From Pseudomonas sp. P7548 (GTDB taxonomy: Bacteria; Pseudomonadota; Gammaproteobacteria; Pseudomonadales; Pseudomonadaceae), in contig NZ_JACARO010000043.1 in NCBI RefSeq assembly GCF_013386585.1, positions 1 to 59,822 on the forward strand: a stretch of 59,822 nucleotides of DNA. The letters run 5' to 3'. How positions within the stretch are numbered: position 1 is the stretch's first letter; the number at the start of each line of letters is the position of its first letter. The notes beneath the pieces are model-generated. The model did not search any database and was not told the origin of the DNA. It was given only the letters and a program-made list of their open reading frames with translations. The translations under genes and the position numbers were made by a program. This document shows positions 1 through 12,381 of this stretch, one piece after another.

Positions 1-69
1 TATGTACTCAATCCCCACGATCCCAAAAACCCCACCCCGACTGACGGCCATTGTCAGAAACTTCCCGCA

Positions 70-87
70 GGAGTACAAATGTACTCC
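70..87 (+). promoter_or_regulatory. LexA2-type operator over the start of lexA2
   Basis: A perfect 18-base palindrome with arms GGAGTAC and GTACTCC and a 4-base centre (AAAT). It matches the GTAC-N4-GTAC/GTGC type bound by the second LexA of pseudomonads rather than the CTGT-N8-ACAG box of canonical LexA. It covers both the AGGAG ribosome binding site (69-73) and the ATG at 79, so bound repressor would sit directly on the translation start region. A half-site GTACTC also occurs at 4-9, at the window edge. Confidence 0.8.
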
Positions 88-696
88 ATGACAACCCTGA
101 CCCCCCGCCGCACCGCTATCCTGACCTTCATCCGCGACCGCATCGCGCAACAAGGCCAACCCCCCAGCCTCGCCGAGATCGCCGAGGCGTTCGGCTTCGC
201 CTCCCGCAGCGTCGCACGCAAGCACGTGGTGGCCCTGACCGAAGCCGGCTTCATCGAGGTCAACCCCAACCAGGCGCGTGGTATCCGCCTGCTCAACCAA
301 CCCACACGCCCCGAATGGCTGGACATCCCCGTCCTCGGCCGCGTCGCCGCCGGCCTGCCCATCGGCGCCGACGCCGAAGTGCACAGCCGCCTGCAACTGG
401 ACCCCGCCACCTTCGCGAAAACCCCCGACTACCTGCTGCGCGTCCAAGGCGATTCGATGATCGAAGACGGCATCCTCGACGGTGACCTCGTAGGCGTGCG
501 CCGCAGCGCCGAAGCCTTGAACGGGCAGATCGTGGTCGCGCGCCTGGACGGCGAAGTCACCATCAAGCGTTTCGAGCGCCACGCCGAGCACGTGCGCCTG
601 CTGCCCCGCAACCCCGCGTACCAACCCATCGTGGTTGGGCCTGACCAGGACCTGGCCATCGAAGGGGTGTTCTGCGGCCTGGTGAGGCAAGGCTGA
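79..696 (+). CDS. lexA2: LexA2-type SOS repressor/protease
   Basis: A 205-residue LexA-family repressor heading the mutagenesis cassette. The N-terminal winged helix (about residues 1-70) binds operators. The C-terminal S24 domain has the Ala91-Gly92 cleavage site, catalytic Ser126 in GDSM and Lys163 in VTIKRF, so RecA-stimulated self-cleavage should be intact. The ATG at 79 is preceded by AGGAG at six bases. The in-frame ATG at 88 lies too far from that site but starts a more typical LexA N-terminus. The stop overlaps the imuA start (TGATG), which implies translational coupling. This is the cassette-specific LexA found beside imuA-imuB-dnaE2, and a second canonical lexA would be expected elsewhere in the genome. 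Confidence 0.93.
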   Translation: MYSMTTLTPRRTAILTFIRDRIAQQGQPPSLAEIAEAFGFASRSVARKHVVALTEAGFIEVNPNQARGIRLLNQPTRPEWLDIPVLGRVAAGLPIGADAEVHSRLQLDPATFAKTPDYLLRVQGDSMIEDGILDGDLVGVRRSAEALNGQIVVARLDGEVTIKRFERHAEHVRLLPRNPAYQPIVVGPDQDLAIEGVFCGLVRQG

Positions 697-1310
697 TGGG
701 CGCCGTGGTTGCCCTGGACTCGCTGTTCAATGGCGGGCGAGTCTGGAAGGGCCGGCCCGCCGCACCTCCCGCCAGCGTGCACCCCACGGGGCTGGCGGCG
801 CTGGATGCGGTGCTGCCCACGGGGGGCTGGCCGGAGTCGGCGCTGAGCGAAATCCTCATGGCGAAGGAGGGCGTGGGCGAGTTGCAACTGGTGTTGCCAA
901 CCCTGGCGCGTTTATCTGCGGCAGGGGAGCGCATCGTACTGGTGGCGCCGCCCTATACGCCGTACCCCCATGCCTGGCAGAACGCCGGGGTGGATCTGCG
1001 CCAACTCTCGGTGATCCAGGCCGAGGAACGCGATGCCCTGTGGGCCGTTGAACAGTGCCTGCGTTCCGGCAGTTGCGGCGCGGTGTTGTGCTGGCCACGC
1101 AAGGCCGATGACCGGGCGTTGCGGCGCTTGCAGGTGGCGGCGGAAACCGGGCAGACCCTGGCATTTGCCTGGCGCGCCTTGAGCGAGGCAATCAACGCAT
1201 CGCCTGCTGCGTTGCGCCTGGCGGTGGAGGCCAGGCCCGCGCAGGTGCGGGTGCTCAAGTGCCGGGGCGGCCTGGCCCACCCGGCGCCGATTGCGCTGGC
1301 GGGGCACTGA
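696..1310 (+). CDS. imuA: ImuA, RecA-like SOS mutagenesis protein
   Basis: A 204-residue SulA/RecA-like protein, sometimes annotated as cell division inhibitor. It starts inside the lexA2 stop codon. The family retains a RecA-type core, seen here as GLAALDAVLPTGGWPES near the N-terminus in the place of a Walker A loop but without a clean GxxxxGKT, so ATP binding may be degenerate. ImuA works with ImuB and DnaE2 in damage-induced mutagenesis, probably by modulating their access to DNA. Identification rests mainly on position between lexA2 and imuB and on overall resemblance to the family. Confidence 0.88.
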   Translation: MGAVVALDSLFNGGRVWKGRPAAPPASVHPTGLAALDAVLPTGGWPESALSEILMAKEGVGELQLVLPTLARLSAAGERIVLVAPPYTPYPHAWQNAGVDLRQLSVIQAEERDALWAVEQCLRSGSCGAVLCWPRKADDRALRRLQVAAETGQTLAFAWRALSEAINASPAALRLAVEARPAQVRVLKCRGGLAHPAPIALAGH

Positions 1311-1317
1311 GGTTGCC

Positions 1318-2730
1318 ATGCGCTGGGTGTGTATTGTCTTCCCGCAATTGGCGCTGGACGGGGTGCAGCGTGGGCATCCCGAGCCGGGCCAGCCCCTGGC
1401 CTTGCTGGCCGGTACGCCGCAGCGGCGTGTGCTGCAAACCGTCAATGACGCTGCCCGTGCCTTGGGCTTGCGCCCCGGCCAATCCCTGACCGCCGCCCAT
1501 GCCTTGGCCAAGACCTTTGCCTGTGCCGAATACGACCCCGCCGAAATCGAGCGCTGGCAGCAGTTTTTGGCCGCCTGGGCCTATCGGTTCAGCTCTCAGG
1601 TCAGTGTGTATTACCCACGGGCGCTGCTGTTCGAGATCGAGTCGAGCCTGGGGCTGTTCGGGCCCTGGCCGGCCTTCGAGACGCGGTTGCGCAAGGAGTT
1701 GAGCGAGCTGGGGTTTCGCCATCGCATCGTGGCCGCGCCCAACCCGGCGGCGGCCCGGGTGTTGGCGAATATTGATGATGGCCTGGCAGTTCAGGACGAC
1801 GCCTTGATGCAAGCCCTGGCGCCGCTGCCCATCGACCGTGCTGGCCTTGACCCGCAGGCCGCCACCGCGTTGTCACGCATGGGCCTGCGCACCCTGGCCC
1901 AGGTGCAGGCGTTGCCCCGGCACACCTTGGCGCGGCGTTTCGACGCGAGCTTGCTCAAGCATCTCGATGCCTTGGCCGGGCAGCGCCCGTTGGCGCTGGC
2001 GTTCTACCAGCCGCCGGACCGTTTCGATGTGCGCATCGAGCTGAATTTCGACGTGCAATCCCACCAGGCCTTGCTGTTTCCGTTGCGCCGTTTGACCGCT
2101 GACCTGTCGGCCTTCCTGTGTGGCCGCGACAGTGGTGTGCAGCGTTTTGACCTGCACCTGGAACACGCCCAGGCGCCCGACAGCGTGATCAAGGTGGGCC
2201 TGCTCAGCGCCGAGCGTGAGCCGGCGATGCTGTTCGAACTGGCCCGGGGGCGCCTGGAGCAGGTGCAAGTCACCTCGCCGGTGCGCGGCTTTCGCCTGGT
2301 GGCCCAGGACCTGCCGACCTTCGTCCCGCAACGCCAGGACCTGTTCGATGACCGCCCGCAACAGACCTTGCCCTGGGAGCAATTGCGCGAACGCCTGCGC
2401 GCACGCCTGGGGGACGAGGCGGTGCAGGGCCTGCGCTTTCACGCCGACCACCGCCCCGAGTGCGCCTGGCAAGCGGCGACCGATCCGCGCGTGTGCCAAG
2501 GCCTGAACAAGGTGCAACGCCCTGGCTGGTTGTTGAATGAGCCCACGTTATTGGCCGAGCACGGAGTGCAGATCCTCATGGGCCCGGAGCGCATTGAATC
2601 CGGCTGGTGGGATGGCGCCGACATCCGCCGCGACTACTACCTGATCCAGACTCGCGCCGGCCAGCAAGGCTGGGCCTTCCGCACCGTGGGGCAAAACGAC
2701 GGGCTGTGGCTGCAAGGCTGGTTTGCATGA
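1318..2730 (+). CDS. imuB: ImuB, catalytically inactive Y-family polymerase homologue
   Basis: A 470-residue UmuC/DinB-like protein. I chose the ATG at 1318 because MRWVCIVFPQLALD is the conserved start of this family. An upstream in-frame ATG at 1291 lies inside imuA. ImuB lacks the catalytic acidic residues of working Y-family polymerases and acts as a hub linking DnaE2 to the beta clamp. A candidate clamp-binding peptide QRQDLF is at about residues 338-343. The gene begins 7 bases after the imuA stop. Between its end and dnaE2 there is a 103-base gap containing a REP element. Confidence 0.92.
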   Translation: MRWVCIVFPQLALDGVQRGHPEPGQPLALLAGTPQRRVLQTVNDAARALGLRPGQSLTAAHALAKTFACAEYDPAEIERWQQFLAAWAYRFSSQVSVYYPRALLFEIESSLGLFGPWPAFETRLRKELSELGFRHRIVAAPNPAAARVLANIDDGLAVQDDALMQALAPLPIDRAGLDPQAATALSRMGLRTLAQVQALPRHTLARRFDASLLKHLDALAGQRPLALAFYQPPDRFDVRIELNFDVQSHQALLFPLRRLTADLSAFLCGRDSGVQRFDLHLEHAQAPDSVIKVGLLSAEREPAMLFELARGRLEQVQVTSPVRGFRLVAQDLPTFVPQRQDLFDDRPQQTLPWEQLRERLRARLGDEAVQGLRFHADHRPECAWQAATDPRVCQGLNKVQRPGWLLNEPTLLAEHGVQILMGPERIESGWWDGADIRRDYYLIQTRAGQQGWAFRTVGQNDGLWLQGWFA

Positions 2731-2770
2731 AACCCCCACACACCATGGCAGCCACCGTTGACACCCCTCC

Positions 2771-2796
2771 CTGTAGGAGCCGGCTTGCCGGCGAAA
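2771..2796. repeat. Single REP element between imuB and dnaE2
   Basis: Core GTAGGAGCCGGCTTGCCGGC followed by GAAAA, able to fold into a short hairpin. It is a solitary copy, without the inverted partner seen at most other loci in this window, and it lies inside the presumed SOS operon. Confidence 0.85.
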
Positions 2797-2833
2797 AACT
2801 CAAGCACGCCGCGTTCACCCAGGCACTGTGCCC

Positions 2834-5800
2834 ATGAATTACGCCGAACTGCATTGCCTGTCCAACTTCAGCTTCCAACGCGGCGCCTCCAGTGCGCTGG
2901 AGCTGTTCGAGCGCGCCAAGCGCCAGGGCTACAGCGCGCTGGCGATCACCGATGAATGCACGCTGTCGGGTATCGTCCGGGCTTGGCAGGCGGCGAAAGC
3001 GGTGGAGCTGCCGCTGATCATCGGCAGTGAAGTGCGCATCGAGCATGGCCCGAAACTGGTGCTGCTGGTGCAAGACCTGACCGGCTACCAACACCTGTGC
3101 CGCTTGATCACCCTGGCCCGACGCCGCGCCGAAAAGGGCAGCTACCGCCTGCTGCTTGAGGACTTCGAACAGCCGTTGCCCGGCCTGCTGGCGCTGTGGG
3201 TGGCCGAAGACAGCGACACCCAGGTGTCGATCCAGTGGCTGCGTCGCACCTTCGCCGACCGTCTGTGGCTGGCGGTGCACCTGCACTGTGGCCAGGACGA
3301 TGCGCGCCACCTGGAGCAACGCCTGCAATTGGCGGCCAGCCTGCACATCCCCGCGGTGGCCTGCGGCGATGTGCACATGCATGCCCGCGGTCGCCGAGCC
3401 CTGCAAGACACCATGACCGCCATCCGTCATCACGTGCCGGTGGCCGAAGCCGGCACGCGCCTGCACCCCAACGGCGAGCGGCATTTGCGCAGCCTAGACG
3501 CCCTGGCCGCGTTGTACCCGCAAAGCCTGCTCGACGAAACCCTGGCCATCGCCCGCCGTTGCAGCTTCGACTTGAGCCAGTTGCGCTATCACTACCCGCG
3601 TGAGCTGGTGCCTGCCGGCCATGACGCCAAGTCCTGGCTGCGCGCCGTGACCGAACAGGGCATCGCCGCGCGCTGGCCCAAAGGTGTCGAGGCCAAGACC
3701 CTGAAGCAGATCAACGACGAACTGGAACTGATCAGTGAGCTGGGTTACGAGAGTTATTTCCTCACCGTGCACGACATCGTGCAGTTCGCCCGCAGCCGCT
3801 CGATCCTGTGCCAGGGCCGGGGTTCGGCGGCCAACTCGGCGGTGTGTTTTGCCCTGGGCATCACCGAGATCCACCCCGGCCTGACGAGCATGTTGTTCGA
3901 GCGCTTCCTGTCCCGGGAGCGCAACGAACCCCCGGATATCGACGTCGACTTCGAGCATGACCGCCGCGAAGAAGTGCTGCAGTACGTGTTCCAGCGCTAC
4001 GGCCGCACCCGTGCGGCGCTGACGGCGGTGGTCAGCAGTTATCACGCGGCCGGCGCGGTGCGGGATGTGGCCAAGGCCCTGGGCTTGCCGCCCGACCAGA
4101 TCAACGCGCTGGCCGACTGCTGCGGGCGCTGGAGCGACGATGCGCCGCCGCTGGCGCGCTTGCGTGAAGGCGGCTTCGATCCCGAGAGCCCGATCCTGCG
4201 CCGCGTGCTCACGCTCACCCAACAACTGATCGGCTTCCCCCGGCACCTGTCCCAGCACCCGGGCGGGTTCGTGATTTCCGAATACCCCCTGGATACCCTG
4301 GTACCGGTGGAAAACGCCGCCATGGCCGAGCGCACCATCATCCAGTGGGACAAGGACGACCTCGATGCCGTCGGCCTGCTCAAGGTGGATATCCTCGCCC
4401 TGGGCATGCTCAGCGCGATCCGCCGTTGCTTCGATTTGCTGCGCCGTCACCGCAACCGTGACCTGGCCCTGGCGACGATCCCCAGGGAAGACCCCGCCAC
4501 TTACGCCATGATCAGCAAGGCCGACACCATCGGCGTGTTCCAGATCGAGTCGCGGGCGCAGATGTCGATGTTGCCCCGGCTCAAGCCGCAGACCTTCTAC
4601 GACCTGGTGATCGAAGTAGCGATCGTGCGGCCGGGGCCGATCCAGGGCGGCATGGTGCACCCGTACCTGCGCCGGCGGAACAAGGAAGAGCCGGAGACCT
4701 ACCCATCGCCTCAACTGGAGGCTGTGCTTAAACGCACCCTAGGCATTCCGCTGTTTCAGGAACAGGTGATGCAGATCGCCATGGTCGCGGCCGATTATGG
4801 CCCCGGCGAAGCCGACCAGTTGCGCCGCTCCATGGCCGCCTGGAAACGCCATGGCGGCCTGGAGCCGCATCAGGAACGCCTGCGCACCGGCATGCTGAAA
4901 AACGGCTACAGCGAGGCATTTGCCGCGCAGATCTTCGAACAGATCAAGGGCTTTGGCAGCTATGGTTTCCCCGAGTCCCACGCGGCCAGCTTTGCCTTGC
5001 TGACCTACGCCAGTTGCTGGCTCAAATGCCATGAACCTGCCGCGTTCGCCTGTGCGCTGATCAACAGCTGGCCCATGGGTTTCTACAGCCCGGACCAGAT
5101 CCTGCAGGACGCGCGGCGCCATCGTTTGCAGATTCGCCCGGTGGATGTGCAGGCCAGTGATTGGGATTGCAGCCTGGAACCCATCGAGGGCGAACAGCCG
5201 GCGATTCGCCTGGGGCTGCGCATGATCGCGGGGTTTCGTGAAGAGGATGGGCGCCGTATCGAAGCGGCCCGCCAGCATCGGGCTTTCAGCGATATTGCCG
5301 ACCTGGACGCCCGTGCCGGGCTGGATGCGCGCACCCAGGCGCTGCTGGCCGATTCGGGCGCCTTGCGTGCCTTGGCCGGCAACCGCCACACGGCGCGCTG
5401 GGAAGTGGCCGGGGTGCAAAAGCAGCTGGGGCTGTTTGCCGGGTTGCCGAGCCCCGATGAGGCGGTAGTCGAGCTGCCCGCGCCCACGGTGGGCGAAGAC
5501 CTGCAGGCCGACTACGCCACCGTCGGCACCACCCTTGGCCCGCACCCGCTGGCCTTGCTGCGTGGCGAGTTGCGCAAGCGGCGCTGCCGCAGCTCCCAGG
5601 AGTTGCTCGCGGTGGAGCATGGGCGCAACGTGAGCGTGGCGGGGCTGGTGACGGGCCGTCAGCGCCCGGGCACCGCCAGCGGTGTGACGTTTGTGACCCT
5701 GGAAGACGAATTCGGCAACCTCAATGTGGTGGTCTGGCGTGACCTGGCCGAGCGTCAGCGCCAGGCGTTGGTGGGTTCGCGGTTGCTCAAGGTGGACGGA

Positions 5801-5905
5801 CGCTGGGAAGCGGTGGGCGAAGTGCGCCACCTGATCGCCGGGCGCCTTACCGACTTGTCGCCCCTGCTGGAAGGCATTCATGTGCGCAGTCGGGATTTTC
5901 ACTGA
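2834..5905 (+). CDS. dnaE2: Error-prone DNA polymerase DnaE2 (ImuC)
   Basis: A 1023-residue C-family polymerase that copies past lesions during the SOS response. It has an N-terminal PHP domain (about residues 1-200), palm and finger regions with the catalytic aspartates in PDIDVDFEHDRR (around residue 378), and a C-terminal OB fold (around 935-1020). The C-terminal extension of replicative DnaE1 is missing, as is normal for DnaE2. I place the start at the ATG of MNYAELHC. An in-frame GTG lies six bases upstream. No convincing Shine-Dalgarno sequence precedes either start, which may keep expression low. It is the last gene of the lexA2-imuA-imuB-dnaE2 operon. Confidence 0.95.
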   Translation: MNYAELHCLSNFSFQRGASSALELFERAKRQGYSALAITDECTLSGIVRAWQAAKAVELPLIIGSEVRIEHGPKLVLLVQDLTGYQHLCRLITLARRRAEKGSYRLLLEDFEQPLPGLLALWVAEDSDTQVSIQWLRRTFADRLWLAVHLHCGQDDARHLEQRLQLAASLHIPAVACGDVHMHARGRRALQDTMTAIRHHVPVAEAGTRLHPNGERHLRSLDALAALYPQSLLDETLAIARRCSFDLSQLRYHYPRELVPAGHDAKSWLRAVTEQGIAARWPKGVEAKTLKQINDELELISELGYESYFLTVHDIVQFARSRSILCQGRGSAANSAVCFALGITEIHPGLTSMLFERFLSRERNEPPDIDVDFEHDRREEVLQYVFQRYGRTRAALTAVVSSYHAAGAVRDVAKALGLPPDQINALADCCGRWSDDAPPLARLREGGFDPESPILRRVLTLTQQLIGFPRHLSQHPGGFVISEYPLDTLVPVENAAMAERTIIQWDKDDLDAVGLLKVDILALGMLSAIRRCFDLLRRHRNRDLALATIPREDPATYAMISKADTIGVFQIESRAQMSMLPRLKPQTFYDLVIEVAIVRPGPIQGGMVHPYLRRRNKEEPETYPSPQLEAVLKRTLGIPLFQEQVMQIAMVAADYGPGEADQLRRSMAAWKRHGGLEPHQERLRTGMLKNGYSEAFAAQIFEQIKGFGSYGFPESHAASFALLTYASCWLKCHEPAAFACALINSWPMGFYSPDQILQDARRHRLQIRPVDVQASDWDCSLEPIEGEQPAIRLGLRMIAGFREEDGRRIEAARQHRAFSDIADLDARAGLDARTQALLADSGALRALAGNRHTARWEVAGVQKQLGLFAGLPSPDEAVVELPAPTVGEDLQADYATVGTTLGPHPLALLRGELRKRRCRSSQELLAVEHGRNVSVAGLVTGRQRPGTASGVTFVTLEDEFGNLNVVVWRDLAERQRQALVGSRLLKVDGRWEAVGEVRHLIAGRLTDLSPLLEGIHVRSRDFH

Positions 5906-6014
5906 GGCCAGTGGTTTCTGCTGTAATTACCCCCTAACGTATACGCGTTGAAACGATCTACCGCTGGTGTGCTCAAAACCTTGCCGATGTTTTCTTTTCG
6001 CACAGAGCCAACCG

Positions 6015-7723
6015 ATGCAATTTTTATCCAACCCCCACGGCTGTGAAGGCTGGGCCGGTGAAATGGCCCAGCGGATCCGCGCGTTCGATTGGTCGGCCAC
6101 CGACCTTGGCCCGATCGACAACTGGTCCACCAGCCTGGCCTGCACCGTACAGATGATGCTGGCGTCACCGGTGCCGATGGTGATGTTGTGGGGGCGGGCG
6201 GGGTACATGATCTACAACGACAGCTACTCGACGTTCGCCGGCGGCCGCCACCCCTATTTGCTGGGCACGCCGGTGGAGCTGGGCTGGCCGGAAGTGGCCG
6301 ACTTCAACCGGCATGTGGTCGACACCTGCCTGGCCGGTGGCACCTTGTCATTCAACAACAAGGACCTGGTGCTGCTGCGCAACGGCAAGCCCGAAGAGGT
6401 GTGGCTGGACCTCTACTACAGCCCGGTCGCCGGCGACAATCATCAACCGGCCGGGGTGCTGGCGATTGTGGTGGAAACCACCGAGCACGTGCATTCCGAG
6501 CGCTTGCGCCAGGAACTCACCCATAATCTGGAGCAACGCGTGGCCGCCGAAGTGCAGGCCCGTTCGGCGGCCGAAGACCAGTTGCGCCAGTCGCAGAAGC
6601 TCGAAGCCATTGGCGGCCTCACCGGGGGCGTGGCCCATGACTTCAATAACCTGTTGCAGGTGATCGCCGGCAACCTGCACCTGCTGGCCCGGCATGAGCC
6701 GGACAACGCTCAGGTGCAACGTCGCGTCAGCGCGGCCATTGCGGCGGTGGAGCGCGGGGCCAAGTTGTCGTCGCAGTTGCTGGCCTTTGCCCGTCGCCAA
6801 CCGTTGTCGCCGGCGGTGTACAACCCGCAACGCATTTACGCCGGCCTGGGCGAGCTGTTGCAGCGGGCGCTGGGGGAAACCATCCATATCGATGTGCAAT
6901 TGCCCCAGGACTCCTGGTGCATCAATGTCGACCGCAACCAGTTGGAAAATGCGCTGCTCAACCTGGCGATCAACGCCCGGGACGCCATGAAAGGCGAGGG
7001 CGTGATTCGCATCACTGGCGAAAACATTATCCTCAACCCCGCCGATTGCGTGGGCAAAAGCATCAAGCCCGGCGAGTACGTGCGCCTGGCGGTCACCGAC
7101 ACCGGTGTGGGCATGTCGCAGACCGTGCTCAAGCGTGCCTTCGAACCCTTCTTCACCACCAAGCGCGAGGGCCAGGGCACCGGCCTGGGCCTGAGCATGG
7201 TGTTCGGCTTTGTGCGCCAGAGCGGCGGGCATGTGGAGATGTGGAGCGAGGAGGGCAAGGGCTCGGTGGTGCAGATGTATTTCCCCCACAGCCTGGAGCC
7301 GGAGAGCCTCGACATGCACAGCGAACTGGCGCTCCACAGCGGCGGCCAGGAGACCGTCCTGGTGGTGGAGGACAATGAAGGCGTGCGCTTGACCGTGGTC
7401 GAGTTGCTGGAGCAGTCGGGCTACACCGTGCTCACCGCCGAAGACGGTGACCGCGCCATGCAGGCATTGCAAGACGGCGTGCGCCCGGACCTGATTTTCA
7501 CCGACGTGGTCATGCCCGGTCGCGTCAAGAGCACTGACCTGGCCGACTGGGCCCGGGCGCAACAGCCGCCGGTGGCGGTGCTGTTCACCTCGGGCCACAC
7601 CCGTGACATTCTCTCCAGCAATCACCTGCTGAGTCCCGACATTCATCTGCTGAGCAAGCCCTACAGCCCCGAAGCCCTGACGCAACGGGTGCGCAGCGTG
7701 CTCACCGCAAGACAAGGTTGCCC

Positions 7724-7727
<4 letters not shown>
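6015..7727 (+). CDS. Hybrid sensor histidine kinase with C-terminal receiver
   Basis: A 570-residue protein with an N-terminal PAS-like sensor domain (about residues 10-150), a dimerisation/phosphoacceptor helix with His208 in AHDFNNLL, an HATPase domain with NAINARDAM-like N box and GTGLGLS, and a receiver with phospho-acceptor Asp497 in FTDVVMPG and the conserved Lys in LSKPYSP. No transmembrane segment is evident, so it is probably cytosolic. The ATG at 6015 is chosen over an in-frame GTG at 5967, though the ribosome binding site is weak. Its last codons overlap the next gene by ATGA. The 44763-47258 kinase is a larger paralogue with the same sensor domain. The signal is unknown. Confidence 0.88.
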
Positions 7728-10241
<2,514 letters not shown>

Positions 10242-10246
<5 letters not shown>

Positions 10247-10332
10247 TGAGCGGGCTTGCCCCGCGCTGCGGTATATCAGACATACACCAGGCCCCTGACA
10301 CACCGCAGCGCGGGGCAAGCCCGCTCACTACA
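10242..10332. repeat. REP inverted pair between uvrA2 and tkt
   Basis: Two inverted REP copies with core TGAGCGGGCTTGCCCCGCGC, separated by about 30 bases. The pair starts on the uvrA2 stop codon and ends just beyond the transketolase stop, so it forms a long hairpin between two convergent genes and may act as a bidirectional terminator. Confidence 0.88.
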
Positions 10333-10335
10333 GGT

Positions 10336-12381
10336 TTATAGGTTGATCTGTTGCTTGGCTTGTTTCACTACGTTCTCGACGGTGAAGCCAAACTTCTCCT
10401 GCAACTTGGCCAAGGGGGCCGATGCGCCAAAGCTGTTCATCACCACCTTGGCCCCGGTCTGCCCGACATAACGGTCCCAACCCAAGGGACCGGCCTGTTC
10501 CACCACCACCCGCGCCTTGATCGCAGGGGGCAGCACGCTGTCGCGGTAGGCCTGGTCCTGGTCTTCAAACAGCTCCCAGCTCGGCATGGACACTACCCGC
10601 GCGGCGATGCCTTCGGCTTTCAGCTGCTCGTACGCTGTCACGGCAAGGCTCACTTCGCTGCCTGTCGCCATCAGGATGACGGTGGGGTGGTCGTCACTGG
10701 CCAACACATAGGCGCCCTTGGCTGCACCGGACGCTGCCGCGTATTGCGTGCGGTCCAGTGTCGGCAGCGCCTGGCGCGACAGCACCACGCAACTGGGGCG
10801 ATGGGTTTGCGCCAGGGCCACTTTCCACACTTCCAGGGTTTCATTCGCGTCGCCCGGGCGTAGGGTCAGCAACCCTGGCGTAGCGCGCAACTGCGTGAGG
10901 TGTTCGATAGGTTGGTGCGTCGGCCCGTCCTCACCCACGCCAATCGAGTCATGGGTAAACACGAACACCACCGGCAACTCCATGATTGCCGCCAGGCGAA
11001 TCGGCGGCTTCATGTAGTCGCTGAACACCAGGAACGTCGAGGTGTAGGGCCGCAGGTACGACAGCGCCATGCCGTTGGCAATCGCGCCCATGGCATGTTC
11101 GCGGATGCCAAAGTGCAGGTTGCGCCCACTGTAGTCGTCGGCACTGAAACGCCCGGCACCGTCAAAAGTGAGGTTGGTCTTGGTGGACGGTGACAAGTCG
11201 GCCGAGCCCCCCAGCAGCCAGGGGATGTGTTGCGCGAAGGCATTCAACACCTCGCCACCGGAAGCACGGCTGGCGACGCCTTTGGCGTTTGTGGCGAAGG
11301 TGGGCTGCCCCGCCTGCCATTGCTCGGGCATTTCCCCGGCGCGCATGCGCTGCAGCTCATCGGCCAGTGTCGGCTCAAGCTTGGCCAGGGCCTGGTTCCA
11401 TTGCGCATACAGTGGCTCAGCACGTTCGTGCAGCGCATCACGCAATACCGTGCGCGCGCCCTCGGGCACCAGGAAGCTGGAATCCTGCGGCCAGCCATAC
11501 GCGGCTTTGGTCAGGCGGATTTCTTCCTCACCCAACGGCTCGCCGTGGGCAGAGGCGGTGTTGTGCTTGTGGGGCGAGCCGTAGCCGATCACGCTGTCGA
11601 CCACGATCAAGGTCGGCGCGCCGGTGTTCGACTGGAAGGTGTGCAGCGCCGTGCTCAGGGCCTGCAAGTCATTGGCATCGGTGACGTGCAGCGTGTGCCA
11701 GCCATAGGCCTGGAAGCGCTTGATCACGTCCTCACTGAACGCCAGCTCGGTGTGGCCTTCGATGCTGATGGTGTTGTTGTCGTAGATCCAGCACAGGTTA
11801 TCCAGCTTCAAGTGCCCGGCCATGGAGGCGGCTTCGCTGCTGATGCCTTCCATCATGTCGCCGTCGCCACACAGGGTGTAGACGTTGTAATCGAACAGCA
11901 CCTGGCCGTCGCGGTTGAAGCGTTCGCCCAGCCAGCGCTCGGCCATGGCCATGCCCACGCTGTTGGCGCAGCCTTGGCCCAGCGGGCCGGTGGTGGTTTC
12001 CACGCCGGTGGTCATGCGGTATTCGGGGTGTCCCGGGGTCTTGGAGCTCATCTGGCGGAACTGCTTAATATCGTCCAGGCTCACCGCCGGCAGGCCGGAG
12101 CGCTTGCCGTGCGCGTCAATCTCCACCACACCCGCCAGGTGCAGCAGCGAATACAGCAGCATTGACGCGTGCCCCACCGACAGCACGAAGCGGTCACGGT
12201 TGGGCCAGTCGGGATGGTCGGGGTGGTAGCGCAGGAACCGGCTCCACAGCGTATAGCCCACCGGCGCCAGGCCCATGGGCGTGCCCGGGTGGCCGGAATT
12301 GGCCTTTTGCACGGCGTCCATCGCCAGGGTGCGGATCGTGTTGATGCATTGGGTGTCGACAGCGGTGGCAGCGTGAGTCAT
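10336..12381 (-). CDS. tkt: Transketolase
   Basis: A 681-residue thiamine-diphosphate enzyme that moves two-carbon ketol units between sugar phosphates in the non-oxidative pentose phosphate pathway. It shows SGHPGTPMGLAP near the N-terminus, the GDGDMMEG thiamine-diphosphate motif, and HDSIGVGEDGPTHQP. The ATG at 12381 has a GAGGGAG ribosome binding site. The reading frame is open further upstream but is not supported. The window shows no gapA/pgk/fba neighbours, the usual setting of housekeeping pseudomonad tktA, so this may be a second isozyme. Its substrate erythrose 4-phosphate is the proposed product of the polyol cluster at 24565-33718, though the genes are not adjacent. Confidence 0.93.
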   Translation of the reverse strand: MTHAATAVDTQCINTIRTLAMDAVQKANSGHPGTPMGLAPVGYTLWSRFLRYHPDHPDWPNRDRFVLSVGHASMLLYSLLHLAGVVEIDAHGKRSGLPAVSLDDIKQFRQMSSKTPGHPEYRMTTGVETTTGPLGQGCANSVGMAMAERWLGERFNRDGQVLFDYNVYTLCGDGDMMEGISSEAASMAGHLKLDNLCWIYDNNTISIEGHTELAFSEDVIKRFQAYGWHTLHVTDANDLQALSTALHTFQSNTGAPTLIVVDSVIGYGSPHKHNTASAHGEPLGEEEIRLTKAAYGWPQDSSFLVPEGARTVLRDALHERAEPLYAQWNQALAKLEPTLADELQRMRAGEMPEQWQAGQPTFATNAKGVASRASGGEVLNAFAQHIPWLLGGSADLSPSTKTNLTFDGAGRFSADDYSGRNLHFGIREHAMGAIANGMALSYLRPYTSTFLVFSDYMKPPIRLAAIMELPVVFVFTHDSIGVGEDGPTHQPIEHLTQLRATPGLLTLRPGDANETLEVWKVALAQTHRPSCVVLSRQALPTLDRTQYAAASGAAKGAYVLASDDHPTVILMATGSEVSLAVTAYEQLKAEGIAARVVSMPSWELFEDQDQAYRDSVLPPAIKARVVVEQAGPLGWDRYVGQTGAKVVMNSFGASAPLAKLQEKFGFTVENVVKQAKQQINL

